From positions 1-43,824 of the forward strand of contig CANJZW010000033.1 of the NCBI GenBank assembly GCA_947479475.1: 43,824 nt of DNA, read 5' to 3'. Source of the DNA: Chthoniobacteraceae bacterium (lineage in GTDB: Bacteria > Verrucomicrobiota > Verrucomicrobiia > Chthoniobacterales > Chthoniobacteraceae). How positions within the stretch are numbered: position 1 is the first letter of the stretch; every line of letters begins with the position of its first letter. Shown piece after piece: positions 25,568 through 34,336 of this stretch. The notes under the pieces are model-generated. The model saw only the letters and a list, made by a program, of their open reading frames with translations, did not search any database and was not told where the DNA came from. A program made the position numbers and the translations under genes.

Positions 25568-27096
25568 GCTCTTAGTCCACGTAACAGCAACTCGGCGTTT
25601 GAACTATGGTTGCGCAAGGCCTGGGTGAGCAGTTCGGTGGCTTCGATGGGCGGCAGTGCGGCCAACTGGCGGCGCAGGACACTGATTTTGTCAAACTCCT
25701 TGGGGTGGTAAAGCAGTTCGTCCCGGCGCGTGCCGGACTGTGGGATGTTGATCGCCGGGAAGATGCGCTTCTCGGAGAGCGCCCTGTCCAGTCGCAGTTC
25801 CATATTTCCTGTGCCCTTGAATTCTTCAAAGATGAGGTCGTCCATCTTGCTTTGGGTTTCCACAAGAGCCGTCGCGAGAATCGTGAGGCTGCCCCCCTCC
25901 TCGGTGTTGCGGGCGGCTCCGAAAAACCGCTTCGGTTTTACGAGGGCCTTGGCGTCCACCCCGCCCGACATGATGCGGCCCTTGTTGCCCTGCATGTTGT
26001 TATAGCCGCGGGAAAGCCGGGTGATGGAATCCAGCAGGATGACCACATCCTTTTTCAGTTCCACCAGGCGTTTTGCCCGCTCCAGTACCATTTCAGCCAC
26101 CTGCGTGTGGCGGAGGGCATTTTCATCAAACGTCGACGAATAAATCTCGCAGTCCAGAGCCCGCCTGAAATCCGTAACCTCTTCCGGACGTTCGTCCACC
26201 AGGAGAATCAGCAGGACGGTTTCCGGAGAGTTGGAGCGGATGGCGTGGGCGATTTCTTTCAGCAGGATCGTTTTTCCCGTGCGCGGGGGCGCGACCAAAA
26301 GGCCCCGCTGGCCCCTGCCGAGGGGGGCGATGAGGTCGACGGCACGGGGGCTGATGGACCTGTCTCCCGTGCGCTCGAGAACAATGCGCGAGGTGGGGTG
26401 CATCGCGGTCAGTCGCTCGAAGTCTTTGGGTTCGAGCCACTCTGTAGTTGGAATGCCTTCGATGTTGAGGATTTCCTCCGCCACTAAAAAACGTTCCCGA
26501 TCACGGGGGGCGCGCAGGCGGGCACGCACCTTCAGACCCGGCTTGAGGTGCAGTTGGCGCTCGATGTGGGAGGGGATCTGGACGTCCTGGGGCAGGGGAC
26601 GGAAGTTGTAGCGCTGCCAGCGAAGGAAGGCAGCCCCCTGGGCGTTGACGTCCACAATCGCCGACCCCGTCAGATCCGTTCCCCGTTCCGCCAGCGTGCG
26701 GCAGATGTCAAAGACGAGGTGATGGCGTGATTTGTCCGGATGGAAGCGCACGCCGTACTGGGTGGCGCGCTCCGCCAGTTCTTGGAGAGTCAATTCGTGG
26801 AGGTCTTCGAGATCCAAAGACGCAGGGGGCGGAGAGACCGGGAGGGGCGCCGTAGAGGCGTGGTCCACCCGGGGACCGGAGTGCTCGGCCGGTGGCAGGG
26901 ATCCTGCATGGGATCCTGCATGGGATCCTGCATGGGATCCTGCATGGGATCCTGCATGGGATCCTGCATGGGATTCGGGCAGCGATTCAGGAAAGGACTC
27001 TTGGGATGCGTCGGTCACGGGTTCAGGCAAAGTGGTTTTGGAGCCAGGCGGCACAGAGCGCGGCTTGGCGGTTGAGGCAGTTAAGGGGACAGTCAT
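25564..27096 (-). CDS. rho: Transcription termination factor Rho
   Basis: Hexameric RNA helicase that ends transcription. From ATG 27096 it has 510 residues. After a non-conserved N-terminal ~95 residues come Rho_N ([18 protein letters not shown]), the cold-shock-like primary RNA site ([19 protein letters not shown]), Walker A ([15 protein letters not shown]), Walker B ([17 protein letters not shown]), and the Q/R-loop region ([23 protein letters not shown]). It is longer than the ~420-residue E. coli protein because of the insert, which includes six GSHA repeats at residues ~43-66. Its start overlaps coaE by 74 bases; a GTG at 27018 would almost remove that overlap but has no better ribosome binding site. 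It is coupled to rnd by an ATGA overlap. Confidence 0.97.
   Translation of the reverse strand: MTVPLTASTAKPRSVPPGSKTTLPEPVTDASQESFPESLPESHAGSHAGSHAGSHAGSHAGSHAGSLPPAEHSGPRVDHASTAPLPVSPPPASLDLEDLHELTLQELAERATQYGVRFHPDKSRHHLVFDICRTLAERGTDLTGSAIVDVNAQGAAFLRWQRYNFRPLPQDVQIPSHIERQLHLKPGLKVRARLRAPRDRERFLVAEEILNIEGIPTTEWLEPKDFERLTAMHPTSRIVLERTGDRSISPRAVDLIAPLGRGQRGLLVAPPRTGKTILLKEIAHAIRSNSPETVLLILLVDERPEEVTDFRRALDCEIYSSTFDENALRHTQVAEMVLERAKRLVELKKDVVILLDSITRLSRGYNNMQGNKGRIMSGGVDAKALVKPKRFFGAARNTEEGGSLTILATALVETQSKMDDLIFEEFKGTGNMELRLDRALSEKRIFPAINIPQSGTRRDELLYHPKEFDKISVLRRQLAALPPIEATELLTQALRNHSSNAELLLRGLRA
26898..26969. repeat. 12-bp tandem repeat, 6 perfect copies, inside rho
   Basis: GGGATCCTGCAT is repeated six times without a mismatch and codes for Ser-His-Ala-Gly units near the Rho N-terminus. 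Perfect identity points to recent expansion. Because the unit is 12 bp, length changes keep rho in frame. Confidence 0.95.
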
Positions 27097-27625
27097 TCCA
27101 GATAAGATGGTCGGCGCGGCTGATTTTCTCCTCAAGGCTGCATTGGGCAACTCTGACTTGTTCAGCCACTTTCAGAGACAGACCCCGCAGCACCATCAGT
27201 CGGTGCAACTGCGTTTCCGCCGTGCAACCCACCGTAGTGATGCGGTCGCACAAGGAGTCTGCGCCTGTCTCGTATAATAGCGGAATTTCCGCCAAAAGCC
27301 AGTTCTCGTTGTTTCTACAGGTTTCTGCAAGCCGAGACCAAGCTTCCCTCACCCTCGGATGCAGGATGGCATTCAGGCTTTCCCTCAGCTCAGGCTGCCT
27401 AAAGATCTCTTGCCTCACCTGCTTTCGATCGTACCCCCCCTCTGGCGTGTACGCTGCAGGCAGGAGACGGGTGATCGCATCTCTTACTTCGGGGTTCCGA
27501 TCCGTGAGCCTCCTCACCTCCTCGTCGGCACTGAAAATCAGAACTCTTGGGAGGTGCGAAGCCAGGAGTTTTGTGAAAGTTGTTTTTCCACAAGCAGCCC
27601 CCCCAGTGATCCCAATCACGGGCAT
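27023..27625 (-). CDS. coaE: Dephospho-CoA kinase
   Basis: It performs the last step of coenzyme A synthesis, phosphorylating dephospho-CoA at the 3' hydroxyl of ribose. The 200-residue P-loop kinase has GITGGAACGKTTFTKLLA, FSADEEVRRLTDRNPEV (with the D of the conserved DAD-like motif), LHPRVREAW and AEIPLLYETGADSLCD, the conserved (D/E)xPLLFE segment. It follows the secretin gene by 16 bases and overlaps rho, so it belongs to the same operon. GGGGA 7 bases before the ATG could act as a weak ribosome binding site. Confidence 0.95.
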   Translation of the reverse strand: MPVIGITGGAACGKTTFTKLLASHLPRVLIFSADEEVRRLTDRNPEVRDAITRLLPAAYTPEGGYDRKQVRQEIFRQPELRESLNAILHPRVREAWSRLAETCRNNENWLLAEIPLLYETGADSLCDRITTVGCTAETQLHRLMVLRGLSLKVAEQVRVAQCSLEEKISRADHLIWNDCPLNCLNRQAALCAAWLQNHFA

Positions 27626-27641
27626 AGAGTGTCCCCAGAAA

Positions 27642-30329
27642 TTACCGGGGGGAGAGGATCAGAGGCATGTCTCCCGTTAGCGAAGGCACTTCCTCGGGCT
27701 CTGTCTCCGCCTTCGTCGCCTTGAGCGGTTGGCCTGAAGCGTCGATGATGCGCGCGGTGACAAAAATGGTCAGGTTCTTCTTGATGTGCTGGTCGACACT
27801 CGAGCGGAATAGTCTTCCCACGAGTGGGATGTCTCCCAAAACAGGCACCTTGTCGTTGACCTTCTGTACATCCTCGCGAATCAAACCGCCGAGGGCGATG
27901 GTTTCACCATCGAGCAGGGTGACGTTGGTGTTGATCTTGCGCACGGAAAAGATCGGCTGGTTGATGACGTTGTCGGTGAGCGTCACGGCCCTTGGGGTGG
28001 ATGCCACCGTGAAGCCGCTGGCAGAAACAGCTGAAGTAGCTGCAACCGTTTGAATTGGGCTGCCATAATTGATGAAGCCCTCGAACTCCGTGACGGTGGG
28101 ATGCAGGTCAAGGTCGATGGCGTAATTATCCCCCTTGATTGAAGGGGTGACTTTCAGACTCACCCCCGTTTCTTTTTTATCGAAGGCGGCAGGAGTGGTG
28201 GGAGTCACGACAATCGGGGGCGGCGAACCGCCCGCGGTGACGGCCCCCGTCGAAGCCGGAGGAAGGGAGGGCGGCGTGAATTCCGTAGGATATTTGAACT
28301 CCCGAATGATATCGATGGAGGCCTCTTCTTGATCTCTCGCTGTAATACTGGGACTGGAGAGCAGATCGATGTCCTTGCGTTGGTTGAGGGCGCGTACGAC
28401 CAGCTGGAACTGGGGGTCCGTGAATGCCCCGGCAAGCGCAAAGGCAGCCGGGCTCGCAAGCCCAGTACCGCCGGTGGCGCCCGCGAGCAGGGCGTCAATC
28501 GCGTTCGAACTGAGGGCCAAGTTGCCTGACCGGTTTCCGCTCGTCACAGGGTTGACCCCCACGGGAGCACCCCCGTTGGGATACAATCCATTTTGTGGAA
28601 TGGTGAAAGGGTAGTCTGAGGTGTTGAGGGAGGGTCTGAGTGCCCCCGTCGTACCGCCCCCGCTGAAAATATTCGTGGATCCGGGGACGTTGGACTGGCC
28701 GAGCAACCAGTCGAAAGAAAGCTCCTTTAAATTGGACTGACTGAATTCGACAAACTTCGCGCGAATATCAATCTGGACCGGACTCTGGCCTTCGGAATCG
28801 GAAACAATGGAGTCCACAAGATCCAGCATTTCCACCGTGTTATAAACCGTGAGGTTTTTATTGCGCGGATTATATGTTGCGGTTGAGCCTGGGGCTGTGA
28901 ACTGAACATTCTGGGTGCTCAAGAACTCCTTTGGATCCACGCGCCGCTTGCCCCCGCTCTTGGGCGCAGCCGCCGCTCCGAGCACACTCGCTCCCAACCC
29001 CGTCGAACTCAGGTCGTCCACCTTCGGCCCGGCACTGCTAAACATGAAGGGGGAAACCGTCCAGTTTCGAAGCACGAGGTTATCTGTGGGCGTGGTTTTG
29101 GGAACAATCTCCACCCAGTTTTCTTTGATGGTCCACTTGGTCTGAGAGGACTCTGTGACGATTTTGAGAATTTCACTTAGTTTGAAATTCGGGATCTTCG
29201 GGATACTCACCGAAGGAACCCCGCCCGAAGCGGCACCCGCGCTTGGCGCACTGAGGTCCGTAAGATTGGTGGTGGGGCCCGCCCCACCTGAAGAACCGAC
29301 ACCAGGAAAATTCGCGATAATGAGAACGCCGCCTTGCCCTCCGGAGGCACGGTCTGCAGCGCGGGACGCCTCTGTGAGCATTGCCGCGACTTCGATTAGG
29401 GACTTGTCTGTGAACTGCACCTCAGGAATCGTGATTTCCTGCACCTTGCGGCGGAGTTTTTCCACCTGGCTGGTCTCAACCGTTTGCGGGGTGACGGAGG
29501 TCGTGGCCGTATTGCCATACCGTTTTACAGGGTTCACCCAACCCTTTTGCACATCGCGCATGGCTCTGCTGCGGGCCTCGTTGTACCCACCATCTGCATA
29601 GTTTTTGATCGCATTATTGGCTTCTTCCTGGAGCTTCCGAGCGCCGGAATTATACGGGTCGATATCAAGTGCCTGGTCTGCCCGTTTTATCGCCAGATCA
29701 AAGCGACCGCTATTCATAAACCCCCTGCCTTCGAGCAGAAATCCTTTCACCTTCTCTACGTCTTCCCTGAACTCAGGAGTGATCGTGGGATTAAAATAGC
29801 CTGGAGTGTAAAGCTGCTCTTGAAGGCGAAGGGCTTTTCGGTTGGTTGGATCGCGCTTTAACAACGTTGAGAGCGCATCCTCGGCGCTGGGGACTCTTTG
29901 GTCCGGCTTGGTCCGGTAGCGCCCCTCACTGATCCGAACCGCTGCTAGTTCAAGCGATGCGTCCCTGAATCCGCGCAGGGCAACCTCGCGTTCGGCGGAA
30001 ACGATTTGGGACTGGGGCAGCAGGTCGAGCGCCGCGCCAAAAAGTTGGACCGCCTGGTCGTATTGCTTGAGCCCCATCATTTGCTCGGCTTGCTCAATTT
30101 CTTTGATCGCTTTCAAGCGGCCTTCTTCGCGACGCTTGACCTCCTTAGCGCTAAGATCGGCGATGGATATGGAGGCCGAAGCCGAAGACCTTTCGGCTCT
30201 GGGCTGTGGCCTCGGTTCAGTGCCTTGGGGGCCCACCGCGAAAATCACGTGGGCCGCAAGGAGGGGGGAAAGGCCCAGTAACACGCCCGGGTTAGCGGAA
30301 ACGGAGAAAAACGGAGAGCTTGGTTTCAT
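27642..30329 (-). CDS. Secretin (PilQ/GspD family), Amuc_1098-like
   Basis: Outer-membrane channel of a type IV pilus-like or type II-like system. The 895-residue protein has an N-terminal signal sequence, then a TPR-like helical part (~60-255, for example LKQYDQAVQLFGAALDLLP and GRFDLAIKRADQALDIDPYN). Next come small N-domain-like modules (LKIVTESSQTKWTIKENWVEIV at ~385-405; NLTVYNTVEMLDLVDSIVS). The secretin domain has VQIDIRAKFVEFSQSN, ETGVSLKVTPSI, LLDGETIALGGLIRED and the signature VPVLGDIPLVGRLFRS at ~826-841. The TPR-secretin layout and its neighbours match the Akkermansia Amuc_1098 locus from what I know of it. It starts 17 bases after the EF-hand gene. No pilin, PilB/PilT ATPase, PilC or prepilin peptidase is in this window. 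Confidence 0.92.
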   Translation of the reverse strand: MKPSSPFFSVSANPGVLLGLSPLLAAHVIFAVGPQGTEPRPQPRAERSSASASISIADLSAKEVKRREEGRLKAIKEIEQAEQMMGLKQYDQAVQLFGAALDLLPQSQIVSAEREVALRGFRDASLELAAVRISEGRYRTKPDQRVPSAEDALSTLLKRDPTNRKALRLQEQLYTPGYFNPTITPEFREDVEKVKGFLLEGRGFMNSGRFDLAIKRADQALDIDPYNSGARKLQEEANNAIKNYADGGYNEARSRAMRDVQKGWVNPVKRYGNTATTSVTPQTVETSQVEKLRRKVQEITIPEVQFTDKSLIEVAAMLTEASRAADRASGGQGGVLIIANFPGVGSSGGAGPTTNLTDLSAPSAGAASGGVPSVSIPKIPNFKLSEILKIVTESSQTKWTIKENWVEIVPKTTPTDNLVLRNWTVSPFMFSSAGPKVDDLSSTGLGASVLGAAAAPKSGGKRRVDPKEFLSTQNVQFTAPGSTATYNPRNKNLTVYNTVEMLDLVDSIVSDSEGQSPVQIDIRAKFVEFSQSNLKELSFDWLLGQSNVPGSTNIFSGGGTTGALRPSLNTSDYPFTIPQNGLYPNGGAPVGVNPVTSGNRSGNLALSSNAIDALLAGATGGTGLASPAAFALAGAFTDPQFQLVVRALNQRKDIDLLSSPSITARDQEEASIDIIREFKYPTEFTPPSLPPASTGAVTAGGSPPPIVVTPTTPAAFDKKETGVSLKVTPSIKGDNYAIDLDLHPTVTEFEGFINYGSPIQTVAATSAVSASGFTVASTPRAVTLTDNVINQPIFSVRKINTNVTLLDGETIALGGLIREDVQKVNDKVPVLGDIPLVGRLFRSSVDQHIKKNLTIFVTARIIDASGQPLKATKAETEPEEVPSLTGDMPLILSPR

Positions 30330-30346
30330 TTGGCGTTAAGGGGGGA

Positions 30347-31327
30347 TTACTCTGCCTGGCTACGGCTCACTTCGATCATTTTGCCGTCTTTGTCTTTCAG
30401 CGTCGCGCTCGTCGGAGAGGAGTCAACGACAACATAGTTTTCTTCAGCATTTAAGCTGATTGTTTGTCCAGGCTTTGTAATAAAAGGTCGTCTTTCCTTT
30501 TGATAATTTAATTCAAAAGAAATTGTTTTGTCTACAAAGTCCGCGGGTCTTCCCTTGATTTCCGCGTCCGACTTGGCTCCCGTTTTTCCATCCACTAAAT
30601 TCACCAGGGATCCATCTAGTGCGTCCTTAATTCCGGAGTCATCCTTACGCCGTGTTGCGAACCCGACCAATTTAATCTCAGTATCGGGAATTAGGTCTCC
30701 GATTTTAATGTCGGTCTGGGGGCGTTTTGGAGCATCGTCCCTGCGGATAGTGATTTTAAGGGTGGCTAGTTTCGAAACATCCCCGAGATATTGAAGGAAC
30801 GAGATGCGGTTGTGGGTGACCGTTTCACCCTTGAAAAATAGCTTTGTAAGAATCGCAGGGTGTGAAGCCGCGTCCGTGGGATCGGTTCCCGCCAGCCATT
30901 CTTCTTCATTGGTGAACCCGTCCCCATCCGTGTCTTCCGAAGTGATGGTGGGGAGGCGCAGCTTCAATCCAAATTGTAAAAACCAAGAATTAGGAATCGG
31001 TTGGTTCGTTTTGCTGTGCCGGTGGATACTTCCTTCTTTCGGGCGTTTGGGGCCATCCGGTTCCATGAGGTAGGGCTCGGAAACAAAAAGAAGGGATGGA
31101 TGTTCGGTTTTCCACTGCCCGGAAGTTCCCACGAGTTGAGCGGCGGTTTTTAATCCATCAAGTTGAATGGGGGCTGCTTTTTTGGGTGTAATCTGTTTCG
31201 GGAAAAGTTTCTCAATGGCTTCGGGAAAGCTTTGGATGTCCTGAAATAAAAAAAAGGTTCCAGCTACGGAAATGGTTGCCGCAGTTGAAAGTGCGAGCCA
31301 GTGTGCGTTGGTTTTAAAGAAGCTCAT
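30347..31327 (-). CDS. Pilus-operon membrane-anchored protein with EF-hand loop (Amuc_1099-like position)
   Basis: A 326-residue protein with an N-terminal membrane segment (WLALSTAATISVAGTFFLF, ~10-29), so probably periplasmic with an inner-membrane anchor. A perfect EF-hand-type calcium loop, DTDGDGFTNEEE, followed by WLAGTDPTDAASHP lies at ~132-155; such loops occur widely in secreted verrucomicrobial proteins. The rest is beta-rich and unrecognised, ending with VVDSSPTSATLKDKDGKMIEV. Its start overlaps the stop of the preceding gene (TAATG). In Akkermansia the gene at this place (Amuc_1099) is also of uncertain function. A link between the PilO-like protein and the secretin, like PilP, is an inference from gene order only. 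Confidence 0.85.
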   Translation of the reverse strand: MSFFKTNAHWLALSTAATISVAGTFFLFQDIQSFPEAIEKLFPKQITPKKAAPIQLDGLKTAAQLVGTSGQWKTEHPSLLFVSEPYLMEPDGPKRPKEGSIHRHSKTNQPIPNSWFLQFGLKLRLPTITSEDTDGDGFTNEEEWLAGTDPTDAASHPAILTKLFFKGETVTHNRISFLQYLGDVSKLATLKITIRRDDAPKRPQTDIKIGDLIPDTEIKLVGFATRRKDDSGIKDALDGSLVNLVDGKTGAKSDAEIKGRPADFVDKTISFELNYQKERRPFITKPGQTISLNAEENYVVVDSSPTSATLKDKDGKMIEVSRSQAE

Positions 31328-32319
31328 TACCTTTTTGGGACGTCTTTGGTGGGGGCGTCTGCCTGAGGGGGGACCGTCAGGGCGTCTACGGTCAATTCTA
31401 CTTCAACAAATTCGTCACCTAAAACATAGCGAGCCGAATTGTCCGCCGCGATTGGCGAGGTGGGGGCGGTGGGGGCGTTTTGTTGGCCGAGCGCTAAAGC
31501 GGCTCCGGCAATGGGCGCCTCCCCCTTTTTGGGAGACTCTTTTTCCTTGCTGTTAACCACCTTCAGATTGCGGGGAACAAAAAACGCCTGCTTTTCTTTG
31601 GCCAAGGCATTCAGGAACTCACGTAGATTTTCGGGCCTGGCGCTGAAGTGGATGTCAAAGGTTTGCGCGACCATTGGTGGAGCCGGGGGCTCCACAGGTT
31701 TTGCATCTTTTTTGGCGGCCGCCGCCTTTCCAAGTGGCGGAGCCAAGGGGGGGGGCTCCGGTTCAACCAACCTCACCTTGCGAATCGCAAGCGGGTGATT
31801 GTCGATAAGATGGTTGAGCAAGAGTTCCGTGATTTGCAACTGGCGGTTTAAGCCGGGTGCCTTTTCAGGAGAGGGGGGCTTGGTTTTGAACTCTTTGAAG
31901 CTGAGGTAGAAAAACGAGTCGGTATTCCCCTCGGCCTCTGAGATTGGGAGAGTCACTGTTTCTTTTTCCGACTTCTTAAAGAGAGCTTGCGCCTTTTCGT
32001 TGAGTGACTTCTGGAAGTCCTGCGGGGAAATGGCGTTAGGCGGGAATTTGTCGTTCTCGATGAGCGCTTCGCGCAGGGTTTTGTAGGCCTTTTCCGTGGC
32101 CTCAAGCTGCAATTGCAGTTGTTTGGAATGGTCCTTCGTAGGGGGCGGCGAAGCATTTCGGAAGCGGTTGATTTCATCGCTCCTTTTTTTGAGTAGCTGG
32201 GTTTCAGTCACCCGGTCCTGGTAAGCGAACCAAACGAAGGCCCCGCTTGCCGAGACCCCGAGAACCGCGAAGGTCGCCGCCGCGATCAAGCCTTTATATT
32301 CTTTGATAACGGGATTCAT
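31327..32319 (-). CDS. PilO-like inner-membrane protein, Amuc_1100-like
   Basis: A 330-residue protein: short cytoplasmic N-terminus, one membrane helix (LIAAATFAVLGVSASGAFVWFAY, ~10-32), then a long coiled-coil (LLKKRSDEINRFRN; KQLQLQLEATEKAYKTLREAL). Two compact alpha/beta regions are separated by a Pro/Ala/Lys linker; the C-terminal one reads TFDIHFSARPENLREFLNALA. This is the plan of PilN/PilO/GspM proteins. Position between the PilM-like gene and the EF-hand gene matches Amuc_1100, the pilus-associated protein of Akkermansia. I chose the ATG at 32319 because it overlaps the pilM stop as ATGA; an upstream extension lies inside pilM. The tail after ~270 is Pro/Ala-rich. Confidence 0.85.
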   Translation of the reverse strand: MNPVIKEYKGLIAAATFAVLGVSASGAFVWFAYQDRVTETQLLKKRSDEINRFRNASPPPTKDHSKQLQLQLEATEKAYKTLREALIENDKFPPNAISPQDFQKSLNEKAQALFKKSEKETVTLPISEAEGNTDSFFYLSFKEFKTKPPSPEKAPGLNRQLQITELLLNHLIDNHPLAIRKVRLVEPEPPPLAPPLGKAAAAKKDAKPVEPPAPPMVAQTFDIHFSARPENLREFLNALAKEKQAFFVPRNLKVVNSKEKESPKKGEAPIAGAALALGQQNAPTAPTSPIAADNSARYVLGDEFVEVELTVDALTVPPQADAPTKDVPKR

Positions 32320-34229
32320 TGGGGGGTGATGGGGGAAAAGGTGATTGGCGGAGAGAGCAGATCCAGAGGAATGGCAAACTCCTGTGCCCAGTCTGTCGGG
32401 CTCGGTGTATTTGGGCGTACCCAGTCCTGAATGGGGGAAACAAGAAAAGTGGTGGGATGGTCTGGGAAAACGATTGTTTTCAAGGCGTCGCAAAACTTCT
32501 CGATGTTGTCTTCGCTCCAACGGGCGCGTTCACATTCCGCTTTGATTTTTCTTACTTCCTCAGCGCGCAACGCGATCGCTTCTTCCGGCGTTGTCCGTAC
32601 TCCGCTCGCGGCACGCTCGGCTAACGCACCGTCCATGGAGGACTTGAATTTGAGGGCCATTCCGAATTCGTCCACAACCTCTACACCTTTCGGATTTTCG
32701 AGGTAAAACCCTCTGAGCATTAAACGAACTGATCCTGGTTTCTGGCCCGCGGTCTGTGCCGCGGGCGGAGGCGCTCCATTGGGGTTTGGCAGGGCCGGCT
32801 TGACCAGTTCCAGGCTTGTGACCCACACAAGTTCTTTTGGAAGGCAAGTATGAATGGTCTCCAGAAGGGTGACCCAGTAGCCACGGTCAATGGCGGCACG
32901 CTCCAAAGGTGCGGAGATTCTTAAGGTGTGTCGGATTTTCTCGCTGACTGCCTTGATTTCGTTGTCCCATTTCTTGGCTTCATCGATTTCCTTGGTGAGG
33001 CCATTTGCCTGTGCCGAGGCAATCTGTGCGCCCTTACCCAAGTGAATACCCCACGCCAGCATTGGGGCAGACAAACACGCCGCGGCCAAGATCGCGACTA
33101 GAGCATACTGGCCTACAACCTTTTTGCGCAATAATGCAGGCGGGAGGATGTTGACCGATACGGGGCACTCGAGGGCTGCCTGCAGTGCCAGCCCAACATG
33201 TTCTCCAAGCATGGGCGCAAGAGGGGCGATTTTTTCCGCGTTTGCCCCCTTTGCCAGGCCCACGCAACGCAGCGGGTTAAAGAGCTCCGCAGGGATCCCC
33301 AGCTTTTCCTCCCAAAACTCGAGCATCATCGGCACCGCAGTCCCGCCTCCGCAGAGATACACGCGCTGAGGCGCCGTACCTCCCTGCTGAGACCGGTAAA
33401 AGGAGACCGAGCGAGCCACCTCCGCGTGCAATCGCGTGGCCGCATTACGGAGCACCTTCGAGAGTTTTGCCAACTCCGGATCCTCGGAATCGGCGTAGTT
33501 GGAGCCCTGCGCAACGAATCCATCGGTGATTTTCCGGGATTCTGCCAGGAAAAAGGACTCGCCAAACTCTTTCGCCACAGCGGAAGTCAGTGCGCTTCCT
33601 CCCGAGGAGATGGTGCGTATGAAAAACTTGCCGGGTTCCACAAAAATGAGATTTGTGGTGCGTGCGCCCAGGTCAATCAAGAGAGAGCAGCCAGGAGGCT
33701 CCCCGTAGTTGTAACGGAAGGCGTTTAGCAAGGCGACGTTGGACAGCTCTATCCCCGTCGGGATCAAATTGGCCCCCTGGATCACCGTCGTCCAGTCTTC
33801 CAGGATATCCGTTTTGGCAGCAACGATCAGCACCTCCGGATCGTGTTCCTCGGTTTCAAAAACAACGCGGTAGTCCCAGATTACCTCCTCCAAGGGGTAG
33901 GGGATGTTCTGTTTGGCTTCGTAAGAAACCGTTTCGGCGAGTTCCGTCCCGCCCATTGCGGGCACCTTGACCATCCGGCTGAAGGTGGCTTGCGAGGGAA
34001 GCGTGACTCTAACAGCTTCGGATTTTGCCTTCAGGCTTCCAACCATTTCCCCCATCAAAAGTGTCGCCTGTGAGACGCGCGTGGCGTCAGCCGCTGGGTC
34101 GGCCATCAGCGCCCGAGTTTCAAGCGAGTGGAGGCTGATCGAACCCTTCTTCTTCCCTGGCCGGAACTCGGCGAGGGAAATTGTCTGGGAACCAATGCTT
34201 AAGGTGATGATCCTTTTCGGGGTGGACAT
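32316..34229 (-). CDS. pilM: PilM-like actin-fold protein fused to a PilN-like membrane part
   Basis: Residues ~1-355 have the FtsA/PilM actin-like fold: ITLSIGSQTISLAEFRPGKK (phosphate 1), the PilM-type AETVSYEAKQNIPYPLEEVIWDYRVV, CSLLIDLGARTTNLIFVEPG (phosphate 2) and YLCGGGTAVPMMLEFWEEKLG (adenosine motif). At ~372-395 comes a membrane helix (YALVAILAAACLSAPMLAWGI), then a coiled-coil and a ~200-residue periplasmic region resembling PilN (WVTLLETIHTCLPKELVWVTSLEL). Ordinary PilM is ~350 residues and PilN ~190, so this 637-residue protein looks like a natural PilM-PilN fusion. It corresponds in position to Amuc_1101. It is coupled to the PilO-like gene by ATGA. Confidence 0.9.
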   Translation of the reverse strand: MSTPKRIITLSIGSQTISLAEFRPGKKKGSISLHSLETRALMADPAADATRVSQATLLMGEMVGSLKAKSEAVRVTLPSQATFSRMVKVPAMGGTELAETVSYEAKQNIPYPLEEVIWDYRVVFETEEHDPEVLIVAAKTDILEDWTTVIQGANLIPTGIELSNVALLNAFRYNYGEPPGCSLLIDLGARTTNLIFVEPGKFFIRTISSGGSALTSAVAKEFGESFFLAESRKITDGFVAQGSNYADSEDPELAKLSKVLRNAATRLHAEVARSVSFYRSQQGGTAPQRVYLCGGGTAVPMMLEFWEEKLGIPAELFNPLRCVGLAKGANAEKIAPLAPMLGEHVGLALQAALECPVSVNILPPALLRKKVVGQYALVAILAAACLSAPMLAWGIHLGKGAQIASAQANGLTKEIDEAKKWDNEIKAVSEKIRHTLRISAPLERAAIDRGYWVTLLETIHTCLPKELVWVTSLELVKPALPNPNGAPPPAAQTAGQKPGSVRLMLRGFYLENPKGVEVVDEFGMALKFKSSMDGALAERAASGVRTTPEEAIALRAEEVRKIKAECERARWSEDNIEKFCDALKTIVFPDHPTTFLVSPIQDWVRPNTPSPTDWAQEFAIPLDLLSPPITFSPITPQ

Positions 34230-34336
34230 GGGCTTGACGCTGCTGTGAAGAAGACGATTAAAAGCTGGACGAATCCGACTGTAGAAAGGGGCTCCGGTAG
34301 TTTTCTGGGTTGGAACCGCTCAGAGGGAGGCGTTCC

